Translations under genes and position numbers: made by a program
NCBI GenBank assembly: GCA_024648655.1
Contig: JAGGDZ010000017.1
Coordinates: 1 to 5,889, forward strand
Reading direction: 5' to 3'
Source: Chloroflexota bacterium
Lineage (GTDB): Bacteria > Chloroflexota > Dehalococcoidia > Lucifugimonadales > JADFKI01
DNA length: 5,889 nt
Notes under the pieces: generated by a model
Told to the model about the DNA's origin: nothing
Database searches by the model: none
What the model saw: only the letters and a program-made list of their open reading frames with translations
Part shown: in pieces, positions 1 to 5,510 of the stretch
Position numbering within the stretch: the stretch's first letter is position 1
Layout of the letters: each line of letters begins with the position of its first letter

Positions 1-1
1 T

Positions 2-352
2 ATGCTGCTGCCGTGGTACATGGAGGGCGCACTACATTCCAGCGCCAACGGCAATTTCCCGGCGAAGACCTGCAAGGACCAGGGTTCCGCGCTTGATGCC
101 GACGAACAGGTAATTCAGGACCAGCTGGACATGCTGTTCGCGGAAGCATCCGAGAGTTTCGACAGCGCGGAGCAAATCGACAAGTACAAGCAGATTCAGC
201 GCATCGCGCTGGAGAACCTGTTCACATACATCCCCGCTATGCTGCGCGTGAACTACGTCGGCTGCCACACACCTACCACGGGCGGCTGCGAGACGAACCC
301 GATGCGCGGCGACGGATTCGTGCGCAACGGCGACTTCTGGATAAAGCAGTAA
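2..352 (+). CDS. ABC transporter solute-binding protein, family 5 (peptide/nickel type), C-terminal fragment
   Basis: This is the last 116 residues of a larger protein; the 5' part lies outside the window, so the ATG at position 2 is an internal methionine and not a start. Full family members run to about 500-600 residues and capture oligopeptides, nickel chelates or similar solutes outside the membrane for delivery to the permeases. The visible part has the typical C-terminal pattern of the family: an acidic amphipathic helix around residues 33-72, containing SAEQIDKYKQIQRIALEN, then the hydrophobic LFTYIPAMLRVNYV segment that returns to the first lobe, and a short polar tail ending in DFWIKQ. 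Three cysteines (24, 88, 96) are present, and the last two could form a disulfide. The assignment is strengthened by the two matching permease genes starting 100 bp downstream on the same strand. Substrate cannot be told from this fragment. Confidence 0.82.
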   Translation: MLLPWYMEGALHSSANGNFPAKTCKDQGSALDADEQVIQDQLDMLFAEASESFDSAEQIDKYKQIQRIALENLFTYIPAMLRVNYVGCHTPTTGGCETNPMRGDGFVRNGDFWIKQ

Positions 353-363
353 AGTTTAGTAGC

Positions 364-423
364 GGTCAGTCACCAGTGGTCGGCCTATATAACCATTGGA
401 GGTGCGATCGCTGGCGGCTGACC
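364..423 (+). promoter_or_regulatory. Nested stem-loop in the spacer between binding-protein and permease genes
   Basis: Two inverted repeats are nested in the 99 bp spacer. The outer one pairs 364-371 with 416-423 (GGTCAGTC with GGCTGACC, one T-G wobble). The inner one pairs 373-380 with 392-399 (CCAGTGGT with ACCATTGG, one wobble), leaving an 11-base AT-rich loop. A perfect palindrome GCGATCGC sits at 404-411 between the inner stem and the outer right arm. No T-run follows, so it is not a standard intrinsic terminator. In ABC operons such a structure after the binding-protein gene is often associated with mRNA stabilisation or partial termination that keeps permease levels lower; that role is inferred here. 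Confidence 0.45.
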
Positions 424-451
424 TCTTTGCGTTCGTAAGAAAGGCCGCTAG

Positions 452-1408
452 ATGCAGCGCTACCTGCTGCGCAGAGTCATAAATCTGATTCCGGTGCTGG
501 TGCTCATCAGCATCATTGTATTTGGGATCGTCAGGGTGCTTCCGGGCGACCCCGCGCGCCTGCTTGCCGCCGTGGACGAGACAGGCTTCGTCGATCCTGA
601 AGTGCTCGTCGCGATAGAGAAGCGCTACGGGCTGGACAAGCCGCTCGTCACGCAGTACTTCAACTGGGTGTGGGGTGTCATGCGCGGCGACTGGGGCACA
701 TCGCTTCTGAGCAGTCAGGATGTGTTTCCGCAGATACGCAGTCGTCTGAGTTTTACGGTGCAGCTCGCTGGGCTGTCGTGGCTGCTCTCTCTTCTCATTG
801 GCATACCGATGGGGGTGATTTCCGCGCTCAGACGAAACTCCATTGGGGACATCGCCGTGACGAGCTTCGCAGTATCGGGTATTGCGCTGCCCAACTTCTG
901 GCTGGGCATGCTGATGATTATCTTCTTCGGCGTCTGGCTTGGCTGGCTTCCCACCGGTGGATACACCAGCTATCTCGATAGCCCCATAGAGTGGGCGCGC
1001 AGGATGCTGATGCCCACGATTACGCTGGGCACGGCGCTGTCGGCGGTTACGATGCGGCAGATGCGCGCCGCTCTCCTGGAGGTGATGCGAGAGGACTACA
1101 TCCGCACGGCGCGCGCCAAGGGCCTCATGGAAGGGCGCGTGGTCATGCTGCACGCGATGAAGAACTCGCTGCTTCCGGTGATAACGCTTTCCACATTGCA
1201 GCTCGGAACGCTGGTTGGCGGAACGGTCGTGACGGAGACGGTCTTCTTCCTACCGGGTATAGGCAAGTTCATCGTGGACGCGGTTATTGCCAAGGACTTC
1301 CTGGTGGTACAGATGGGCCTGATGATTCTGACGCTGGGCGTACTGGTCGCCAATCTGATAGCGGACATTTCATACGCATTTCTTGACCCGCGCATTCGGT
1401 TCGAGTGA
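452..1408 (+). CDS. ABC transporter permease, DppB/OppB/NikB type
   Basis: Complete 318-residue inner-membrane permease, one of two channel subunits of a peptide/nickel-class ABC importer. Hydrophobic segments lie at about residues 9-29, 102-124, 134-162, 186-206, 237-262 and 284-310, as expected for six transmembrane helices. The cytoplasmic EAA loop that docks on the ATPase is clear at about 210-225, EVMREDYIRTARAKGL, followed by the usual HAMKNSLLPVITL. The family markers LPGDPAR near the N terminus (29-36) and LDPRIRFE at the very C terminus are present. The ATG at 452 is supported by a purine-rich AAGAAAGG at 437-444, seven bases upstream, and by the family-typical beginning MQRYLLRRVINLIPVLVLIS. 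Length is normal. It lies 99 bp after the binding-protein gene and 70 bp before the second permease, almost surely one operon. Substrate is not determined; dipeptide, oligopeptide and metal-chelate importers look alike here. Confidence 0.95.
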   Translation: MQRYLLRRVINLIPVLVLISIIVFGIVRVLPGDPARLLAAVDETGFVDPEVLVAIEKRYGLDKPLVTQYFNWVWGVMRGDWGTSLLSSQDVFPQIRSRLSFTVQLAGLSWLLSLLIGIPMGVISALRRNSIGDIAVTSFAVSGIALPNFWLGMLMIIFFGVWLGWLPTGGYTSYLDSPIEWARRMLMPTITLGTALSAVTMRQMRAALLEVMREDYIRTARAKGLMEGRVVMLHAMKNSLLPVITLSTLQLGTLVGGTVVTETVFFLPGIGKFIVDAVIAKDFLVVQMGLMILTLGVLVANLIADISYAFLDPRIRFE

Positions 1409-1448
1409 TTTACCGGAACTGACATTGACGAACAGGGTGAGCAAGAAC

Positions 1449-1475
1449 ATGAATCGGTGGAGACGATTGGACTGA
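1449..1475 (+). other. Possible 8-codon leader reading frame before the second permease
   Basis: ATG at 1449 opens a frame encoding MNRWRRLD and closes at TGA 1473-1475, three bases before the permease ATG and in the same frame. It has AGGGTGAG at 1434-1441, seven bases upstream, a better-placed ribosome site than that of the permease itself (GGTGGAGA at 1456-1463, fifteen bases from its ATG). It could be a short coupling peptide, the relic of a longer permease N terminus cut by a stop codon, or chance. Confidence 0.25.
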
Positions 1476-1478
1476 GAC

Positions 1479-2378
1479 ATGGCTGAGGCGACAGAGAGCG
1501 AGATTGCCGAACAGCAGCTTAGCTGGGCGAGTAGAAGCCGCTTCCTGCAGACGCTGAGAGAACTAGTGGGGGTGCGCCTCGCCAAGTTCGGGCTGGCGGT
1601 GCTGGGGATAGCGATCATAGCAGCCGTATTTTCCCCGCTGCTGGCGCTGCATGATCCAATCAAGATTAACCCGCGAGACAGCCTGCAAGATCCGAGCGCG
1701 GAATACTGGCTGGGCGCGGACAGGCTGGGGCGAGATCAACTCGCACGGCTCATCTACGGCGCGCGAGTGTCGCTTATCATCGGCGGCGCGGGTGTGGGCA
1801 TAGCGGTCGTGGCGGGCATCATCATCGGTACGATCTCCGGCTGGGCGGGCAGGTGGACGGACGAGATTCTGATGCGGATAATGGACGCGCTCGCCGCTTT
1901 TCCGAACATTGTGCTTGCACTGGTGCTTGTAGCGGTAACGGGTGGCGCGATGCGTAACATCATCCTAGTAATAGGGTTGGTATTCACGCCGGCTGTCGCG
2001 CGTCTCATACGCGCGCAGGTTCTGTCCGTGAAGGAACGAGATTATGTGACAGCCGCCGTCGCGCTGGGCGCAAGTCCGGCGCGCATCATTGCGTCTCACC
2101 TAATACCGAATAGCCTCGCGCCGGTAATTGTGCAGACGTCAATCGCGTTCGGCGCCGCGATACTGCTGGAGGCATCGTTGAGCTTCCTCGGAGTAGGTGT
2201 GAAGCCGCCGACACCCACCTGGGGCGGCATGCTGCGCCACGCCTTCGAGGTCGTTGACCAGGCGCCCTGGCTCACCTTCACGCCGGGCATCACCATCTTC
2301 CTGGTGGTGCTGGCGTTCAACTTCGTGGGAGATGCCCTGCGAGATACGCTCGACCCGCGTCTGAGGGGCGCTCGGTAG
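1479..2378 (+). CDS. ABC transporter permease, DppC/OppC/NikC type
   Basis: Complete 299-residue second channel subunit of the same importer. A cytoplasmic N-terminal tail of about 30 residues precedes the first membrane segment (about 37-56). Then comes the C-subunit signature YWLGADRLGRDQLARLIYG at about 77-94, further helices near 97-120, 142-153, 160-177, 211-235 and 266-284, and the EAA loop VKERDYVTAAVALGAS at 184-199. PPTPTWGGML (243-252) and the terminal LDPRLRG are also characteristic. An in-frame TGA six bases upstream makes ATG 1479 the earliest possible start. Its ribosome site is weak or distant, which suggests translation coupled to upstream reading. It pairs with the permease before it. 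No ATPase gene follows: the next gene is convergent, with 9 bp between the stops, so the nucleotide-binding subunits must lie upstream of the window or elsewhere. Confidence 0.95.
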   Translation: MAEATESEIAEQQLSWASRSRFLQTLRELVGVRLAKFGLAVLGIAIIAAVFSPLLALHDPIKINPRDSLQDPSAEYWLGADRLGRDQLARLIYGARVSLIIGGAGVGIAVVAGIIIGTISGWAGRWTDEILMRIMDALAAFPNIVLALVLVAVTGGAMRNIILVIGLVFTPAVARLIRAQVLSVKERDYVTAAVALGASPARIIASHLIPNSLAPVIVQTSIAFGAAILLEASLSFLGVGVKPPTPTWGGMLRHAFEVVDQAPWLTFTPGITIFLVVLAFNFVGDALRDTLDPRLRGAR

Positions 2379-2389
2379 AACGCGGCGTC
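2352..2389. terminator. Possible hairpin over the convergent 3' ends of the permease and scramblase-like genes
   Basis: GACCCGCGT at 2352-2360 pairs with ACGCGG (2380-2385) and GTC (2387-2389), with one bulged C at 2386, giving a nine-pair GC-rich stem. The 19-base loop could itself fold at GAG/CTC (2363-2365 with 2371-2373). The structure covers the stop codons of both convergent genes, so it would form in either transcript. Neither side has a T-run, so termination through this hairpin alone is uncertain; it might instead protect both 3' ends. Confidence 0.3.
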
Positions 2390-2981
2390 AGCTCTGATTC
2401 TCGAAGAAGTCGAGGTCGATGGCAAACGCCGAGGCGAGCATCAGCAGGCGGAAGTCGTTGTCGGTGCCGGCGTCCGTAAACTGTACGACGAAGGTGTCGG
2501 CGTCGGTGAACATCTCGCGTCCGAATCCGCTCCACTGCTTGGTTACACGCGCTATTTCACCGCCGCCTGCGCTTTGGGCGATGAAGGTGTGCCGGCGGAA
2601 GAGTCCGCCGGATAGCCGCGTAATCTCACGGTCATCCGGGTCCACTAGCGCAAACTTACGACCAAGTCCGAATATGCGGTTCAGGGCGCCGATACGCCTG
2701 CCGTCGGCATCAACTCTCAGGTGCGAGCGCAGCCAGAAGAAGTCGCGGCTCGCCTGCAGGACAGGCGCCCCTCCGTTTTCCACGACGTGGATGGACAGTG
2801 CGCGATGAGAACCCGCGAATTGACGTGAGATGTCGCCGGACTCTTCGTAGGCGTACATGAGCTGCGCGCCGTCGGACGAGTGCACGCTGTATCGATTTGC
2901 AGTCTCGAACGGCGTGAAAATCTCCAACTGCTCAACCTGCTGCCTGATGACAAGCTCCGAATACCGAGTGAGGTCGGTCAT
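2388..2981 (-). CDS. Scramblase / LURP-one-related family protein
   Basis: Complete 197-residue protein with the beta-barrel pattern of the phospholipid scramblase (Tubby-like/LURP-one) superfamily. Recognisable blocks are the opening strand LEIFTPFETANRYSV (19-33), YAYEESGDISRQF (43-55), paired strands around 61-90, WSGFGREMFTDADTFVVQF (150-168) and the hydrophobic C-terminal LMLASAFAIDLDFFE (180-194), which corresponds to the C-terminal helix of eukaryotic scramblases. Bacterial members are known by sequence but poorly characterised; lipid scrambling should not be assumed. No signal peptide is seen. The start is set at 2981 because AGGAGAG lies at 2986-2992, four bases before that ATG, and the protein then begins MTDLTRYSEL. 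The frame stays open to an ATG at 3047, but those 22 extra residues look like untranslated spacer. It follows alaX on the same strand after 149 bp and converges on the permease gene. Confidence 0.85.
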   Translation of the reverse strand: MTDLTRYSELVIRQQVEQLEIFTPFETANRYSVHSSDGAQLMYAYEESGDISRQFAGSHRALSIHVVENGGAPVLQASRDFFWLRSHLRVDADGRRIGALNRIFGLGRKFALVDPDDREITRLSGGLFRRHTFIAQSAGGGEIARVTKQWSGFGREMFTDADTFVVQFTDAGTDNDFRLLMLASAFAIDLDFFENQS

Positions 2982-3048
2982 GGCACTCTCCTGATGTAAT
3001 TGCCCACTGATGTGATGGCGGCGCTCGCGCGCTGCTATTACATACATT

Positions 3049-3077
3049 TTAGCAAGAGAGCGGCGCCTGTCTATAAT
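3049..3077 (+). promoter_or_regulatory. Promoter-like element facing the 3' end of alaX in antisense
   Basis: TTAGCA at 3049-3054 (four of six bases of the -35 consensus), a 17-base spacer, and a perfect TATAAT at 3072-3077 lie in the AT-rich 149 bp spacer between alaX and the scramblase-like gene. It points rightwards, where no plus-strand gene is found, so any transcript would be antisense to alaX. On the minus strand the same spacer shows -10-like ATs (for example TATTAT, complement of 3073-3078) but no convincing -35 box for the scramblase-like gene. AT-rich spacers produce such matches by chance. Confidence 0.3.
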
Positions 3078-3130
3078 AAAACACAGGATAATTTAGCGAT
3101 TTGTAGCATAAAGTGTAACTTCATGCCTCT

Positions 3131-3871
3131 TCAAGCATCTATGCGGATACGCAGGCGCTTGTTGATGCGCCCCTTACTCTCGCGCCCTACGACTCGGATT
3201 GTGCCGACCTCGCTCGTGTTGGCGACGTGCGTGCCGCCGTCCGCTTGCAGGTCTAGGCCTGTGATGTCAACGGTTCGCACGTCCTTGATAGCGGGCGGCA
3301 GCAGGTTGATCTTGGTGCGGATGAGGTCCGGGATGGCGAAAGCTTCCTCTCTGGGCAGCGTGTTGATTTCGATGGGACGCGCGGCGCGCACCTCTTCGTT
3401 GATGAGCGCCTCCATGCGCTCTGCGAAGTCGGCGGACATGTTCTCAAGCTCGAAGTCCATGCGCGCTGAGCCGGGCTGCATGTTGCCGCCGGTGACCTGC
3501 GCGCCGTAGTCGCGCCACACTACGCCGCAGAGGATGTGCAGCGCGGTGTGCGTCCGCATCAGCAGGTAGCGGCGTTCCCAGTCGAGCGAGCCGTGGACGC
3601 TTGCGCCGATGGGCGGAAGGTCTCCGTCAATCTCGTGAACGAGCTTGCCGTCCTGCCGCGACAGTCGCTTCACCGCGTATGATGCATCGCCTGAAGCCAG
3701 GGTGCCGCTGTCCGTGGGCTGCCCGCCGCCGCCCGGGTAGAACGCGGTGCGGTCAAGTATCACGCCCTTCGCCGTGCTGTCGATGACGGTCGCGTCGAAC
3801 TCCCGTAGGTAGCTGTCGTCGTAGCAGAGTATTTCGGTCATGGTTGCCTCAGTCATGGATGCCTCGGTCAT
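3131..3871 (-). CDS. alaX: Alanyl-tRNA editing protein, AlaX family (medium-length form)
   Basis: Free-standing homologue of the editing domain of alanyl-tRNA synthetase. Such proteins hydrolyse Ser-tRNA(Ala), and in some forms Gly-tRNA(Ala), in the cytoplasm as trans-acting proofreaders. The 246 residues contain the glycine motif TAFYPGGGGQPTD (42-54), the metal-binding HTALH (H108, H112) and DGGTH (211-215, H215), in the order expected for an N-terminal extension plus the SAD domain. The second metal motif carries Asp211 where the synthetase form has Cys. The length fits the medium AlaX class; no aminoacylation domain is present. Three in-frame ATGs (3871, 3856, 3841) each have a GAGG ribosome site five bases upstream, made by a 15-bp tandem repeat. 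The start at 3871 is chosen because its site extends to AGAGG. The family-typical N terminus, MTEILCYDDSYLREF, begins at 3841. It lies 65 bp after the amidase gene, possibly in one transcript. Confidence 0.92.
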   Translation of the reverse strand: MTEASMTEATMTEILCYDDSYLREFDATVIDSTAKGVILDRTAFYPGGGGQPTDSGTLASGDASYAVKRLSRQDGKLVHEIDGDLPPIGASVHGSLDWERRYLLMRTHTALHILCGVVWRDYGAQVTGGNMQPGSARMDFELENMSADFAERMEALINEEVRAARPIEINTLPREEAFAIPDLIRTKINLLPPAIKDVRTVDITGLDLQADGGTHVANTSEVGTIRVVGRESKGRINKRLRIRIDA

Positions 3872-3880
3872 GAATGCCTC
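3836..3880 (-). repeat. Three tandem 15-bp repeats carrying the alaX ribosome site and start codon
   Basis: Read on the minus strand the units are GAGGCATTCATGACC (3880-3866), GAGGCATCCATGACT (3865-3851) and GAGGCAACCATGACC (3850-3836), differing at three positions. Each holds a GAGG, a five-base gap and an in-frame ATG. Translated, they give MTEAS, MTEAT and MTEIL, so the protein could start at any of three methionines. The arrangement is visible directly; slippage or unequal recombination is the likely origin. Confidence 0.85.
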
Positions 3881-3917
3881 TCAGGTGGTGATTTCGTTGA
3901 TCGAATCGTATGCTCGT

Positions 3918-3932
3918 AAAGCAGTTTGCTTT
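3918..3932 (-). other. Short hairpin just after the amidase stop codon
   Basis: AAAGCA and TGCTTT form a perfect six-pair stem with a three-base loop, starting four bases past the amidase stop codon in the 65 bp amidase-alaX spacer. The stem is AT-rich and no T-run follows on the minus strand, so at most it is a weak attenuator or an mRNA-processing site between the two genes. Confidence 0.3.
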
Positions 3933-3936
3933 ATTC

Positions 3937-5364
3937 CTACCCCGCAATTTCCGGCCTTTGCTTCCAGAAGCCTGTCGCCTGCTGGAAGGCATATGCCAGT
4001 TGCAGCACTCTGAACTCGCTCCGGTGGCGGCCCACAATCTGTACGCCAACGGGCAGTCCGTCATCCGTGAAGCCGCACGGCACTGAAATTGCGGGATGTC
4101 CGGTCGCCGTGATGTAGTAGCATGAGCGCATCCAGTCGATGTATGTCTCCATCTGCACGCCATTGACCTCAGTCAGATACGGCTGGGTAACATCAAAGGG
4201 CGGGTGTTGACTGACGGGAAAGACCATGAATTCGTATGCCTCCATGAATTTGCGGACGCGCTCGAACAGCGCGGCGCGCTTGACCTCCGCCGCCCCCACA
4301 TCGGCGGCGTTGAGCTTCATGCCTTCTTCGATGTTCCATATCACCGTGTCCTTGAGCCGGTCGCGGTGGTTCCTCAGCAGCTCGGCGCGCGTTGCCGCCA
4401 TTCCAGCCGCGCGCGACACCATAAATGCCTCGTTAGCGCCGCTGAAGTCCGGACAGGCATCGTCTATATCACAGCCCAGCTCTCCGAATGTGCCGCGCTG
4501 ACTTTCGATGACGGACACGATACGAGGGTCAACCGGCAGCCCGCCCATGTCGCTGCTCCACGCGATGCGGACGCCACTGAAGTCGCACTCCAGCGAATGG
4601 ATGAGCGGGTCGAAGGACTCGCCATCATCCGTCAGCGCAATGGGGCAGCGCGCGTCCGGTCCCGCGATTGCGCTGAGCATCAGTGCGGTGTCCTGCACGG
4701 TGCGAGCCATCGGCCCCTGCACCGCCAGCGCGGACCACGGCGTCTGCGATGGCCAGACCGGTACGCGCCCGATTGCCGTGCGGAATCCTACGATATTGCA
4801 GAAGTTAGAAGGGTTGCGCAGCGAGCCGCCGAGGTCGCTGCCGTCCGCGATGGGCACCATGCCGCAGGCGAGCGCTACCGCCGCGCCGCCGCTGCTGCCG
4901 CCGCAAGTCTTCGACAGATCGTAGGGATTGAGTGTCGCCCCGAAGACCTCATTGAAGGTCTGCGAGCCTGCGCCGAACTCCGGCGTGTTCGTCTTGCCAA
5001 CGGAGATTGCGCCCGCATCCTTCAGCCGCTCTACGATGAGCATGTCTTGCTGCGGGATATGCTCTGCGAAGATGGGAGAGCCGTAGGTGGTCCGCACTCC
5101 GGCTGTGTCAACCAAGTCCTTATGCGCGACCGGAAGACCGTGCAGCACGCCCACATCGTCCTCGCGTCGAAGTGCGGCATCGGCAGCCTTCGCTCCTTCG
5201 AGCGCTTGCTCCGGATGGTATGTGACAATGGCGTTGACTTTGGGATTCACGCGGTCGATCTGCTCTATGTGCGCTTGCATGACTTCGACGCAGGAAACAT
5301 CCTTGCTGCGGATGCGCTGCGCCAGTTCAACAGCGGCCATGAAGTTGATGTCGGTATTCGTCAT
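3937..5364 (-). CDS. Amidase-signature family hydrolase
   Basis: Complete 475-residue cytoplasmic enzyme of the amidase signature family, which hydrolyses amide C-N bonds (GatA, fatty-acid amide hydrolase and many catabolic amidases). The Ser-cisSer-Lys triad is intact: Lys82 in PVAHKDLVDTAGV, cis-Ser157 in GGSSGGAAVA, and nucleophile Ser181 in GSDLGGSLRNPS. Spacings of 75 and 24 residues equal those of fatty-acid amide hydrolase. Other family blocks are VGKTNTPEFGAG (122-133) and the C-terminal GHPAISVPCGFTDDGLPVGVQIVG. Length is normal for a single-domain member. The start at 5364 has GGAG at 5371-5374, six bases upstream, and a promoter about 50 bp further up. Without gatB or gatC nearby, and with a TGxRTTYGS rather than typical GatA context, a catabolic or detoxifying amidase is more likely than a glutamyl-tRNA amidotransferase subunit. 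The substrate is unknown. The peptide importer nearby hints at nitrogen scavenging, by inference only. Confidence 0.94.
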   Translation of the reverse strand: MTNTDINFMAAVELAQRIRSKDVSCVEVMQAHIEQIDRVNPKVNAIVTYHPEQALEGAKAADAALRREDDVGVLHGLPVAHKDLVDTAGVRTTYGSPIFAEHIPQQDMLIVERLKDAGAISVGKTNTPEFGAGSQTFNEVFGATLNPYDLSKTCGGSSGGAAVALACGMVPIADGSDLGGSLRNPSNFCNIVGFRTAIGRVPVWPSQTPWSALAVQGPMARTVQDTALMLSAIAGPDARCPIALTDDGESFDPLIHSLECDFSGVRIAWSSDMGGLPVDPRIVSVIESQRGTFGELGCDIDDACPDFSGANEAFMVSRAAGMAATRAELLRNHRDRLKDTVIWNIEEGMKLNAADVGAAEVKRAALFERVRKFMEAYEFMVFPVSQHPPFDVTQPYLTEVNGVQMETYIDWMRSCYYITATGHPAISVPCGFTDDGLPVGVQIVGRHRSEFRVLQLAYAFQQATGFWKQRPEIAG

Positions 5365-5408
5365 GTGGTTCTCCGGAATTCTGGTATAGAATAGATTTAT
5401 GTCACATC

Positions 5409-5431
5409 GGTTTATGGTTTATATGGTTTAT
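5409..5431. repeat. Tandem TATGGTTTA repeat over the amidase -10 region
   Basis: On the plus strand TATGGTTTA occurs twice back to back (5413-5421 and 5422-5430), and the core GGTTTAT occurs three times (5409, 5416, 5425). The copies cover the -10 box and the expected transcription start of the amidase promoter, where a repressor site would act. Role is inferred; simple slippage in AT-rich DNA would look the same. Confidence 0.5.
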
Positions 5432-5446
5432 TAGGAGTAGTCTCAA
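5418..5446 (-). promoter_or_regulatory. Sigma-70-like promoter of the amidase gene
   Basis: On the minus strand TTGAGA (complement of 5441-5446, five of six bases of the -35 consensus) is followed after exactly 17 bases by TATAAA (complement of 5418-5423, five of six bases of the -10 consensus). Transcription would begin near 5411, giving a leader of about 45 bases before the ATG at 5364. It lies between the upstream oxidoreductase gene and the amidase gene, so the amidase, and perhaps alaX behind it, can be transcribed independently of the oxidoreductase. Confidence 0.6.
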
Positions 5447-5510
5447 AACTGCTCTGGTGAAATCCAACCCACCGTCGGTGTGCTGAAAGTCTTTAATTCT
5501 TCAGAGACGA

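Noticed and set aside
404..411. GCGATCGC as a cyanobacterial HIP1 element
   Set aside because: Only this copy was noticed by eye; HIP1 is significant only when highly frequent, and a GC-rich 8-bp palindrome can occur by chance.
356..1153. A 265-codon open frame on the minus strand opposite the first permease
   Set aside because: It has the same codon-aligned antisense phase; the product is His/Arg/Gln-rich with no family pattern, and the permease on the other strand is unambiguous.
2982..3047. A longer start for the scramblase-like protein at 3047
   Set aside because: The 22 added residues (beginning MYVIAARERRHH) do not resemble the family and have no clear ribosome site, whereas ATG 2981 has a strong AGGAGAG.
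3000..3509. A plus-strand open frame overlapping the alaX 3' end, behind the antisense promoter-like element
   Set aside because: Its first ATG lies before the promoter-like element, the internal ATG at 3123 has no ribosome site, and the composition is that of an antisense shadow.
4204..5394. A 396-codon open frame on the plus strand, antisense to the amidase gene
   Set aside because: Its codons align exactly with amidase codons, so its stops correspond only to Leu TTA/CTA and Ser TCA codons, which are rare in this GC-rich gene. The translated product is Arg/His/Ala-rich without a recognisable domain, while the amidase has an intact catalytic triad.
5470..5480. The symmetrical CACCG-T-CGGTG after the oxidoreductase gene as a terminator
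   Set aside because: The only feasible hairpin has four pairs and no T-run follows; it could be an operator half-site pair but nothing supports it.
5432..5490. A possible insertion-sequence end (GGAGTAGTCTCAAAACTG) in the oxidoreductase-amidase spacer
   Set aside because: The sequence loosely resembles some transposon termini, but no second inverted copy, target duplication or transposase piece is present, and part of it is the amidase -35 box.
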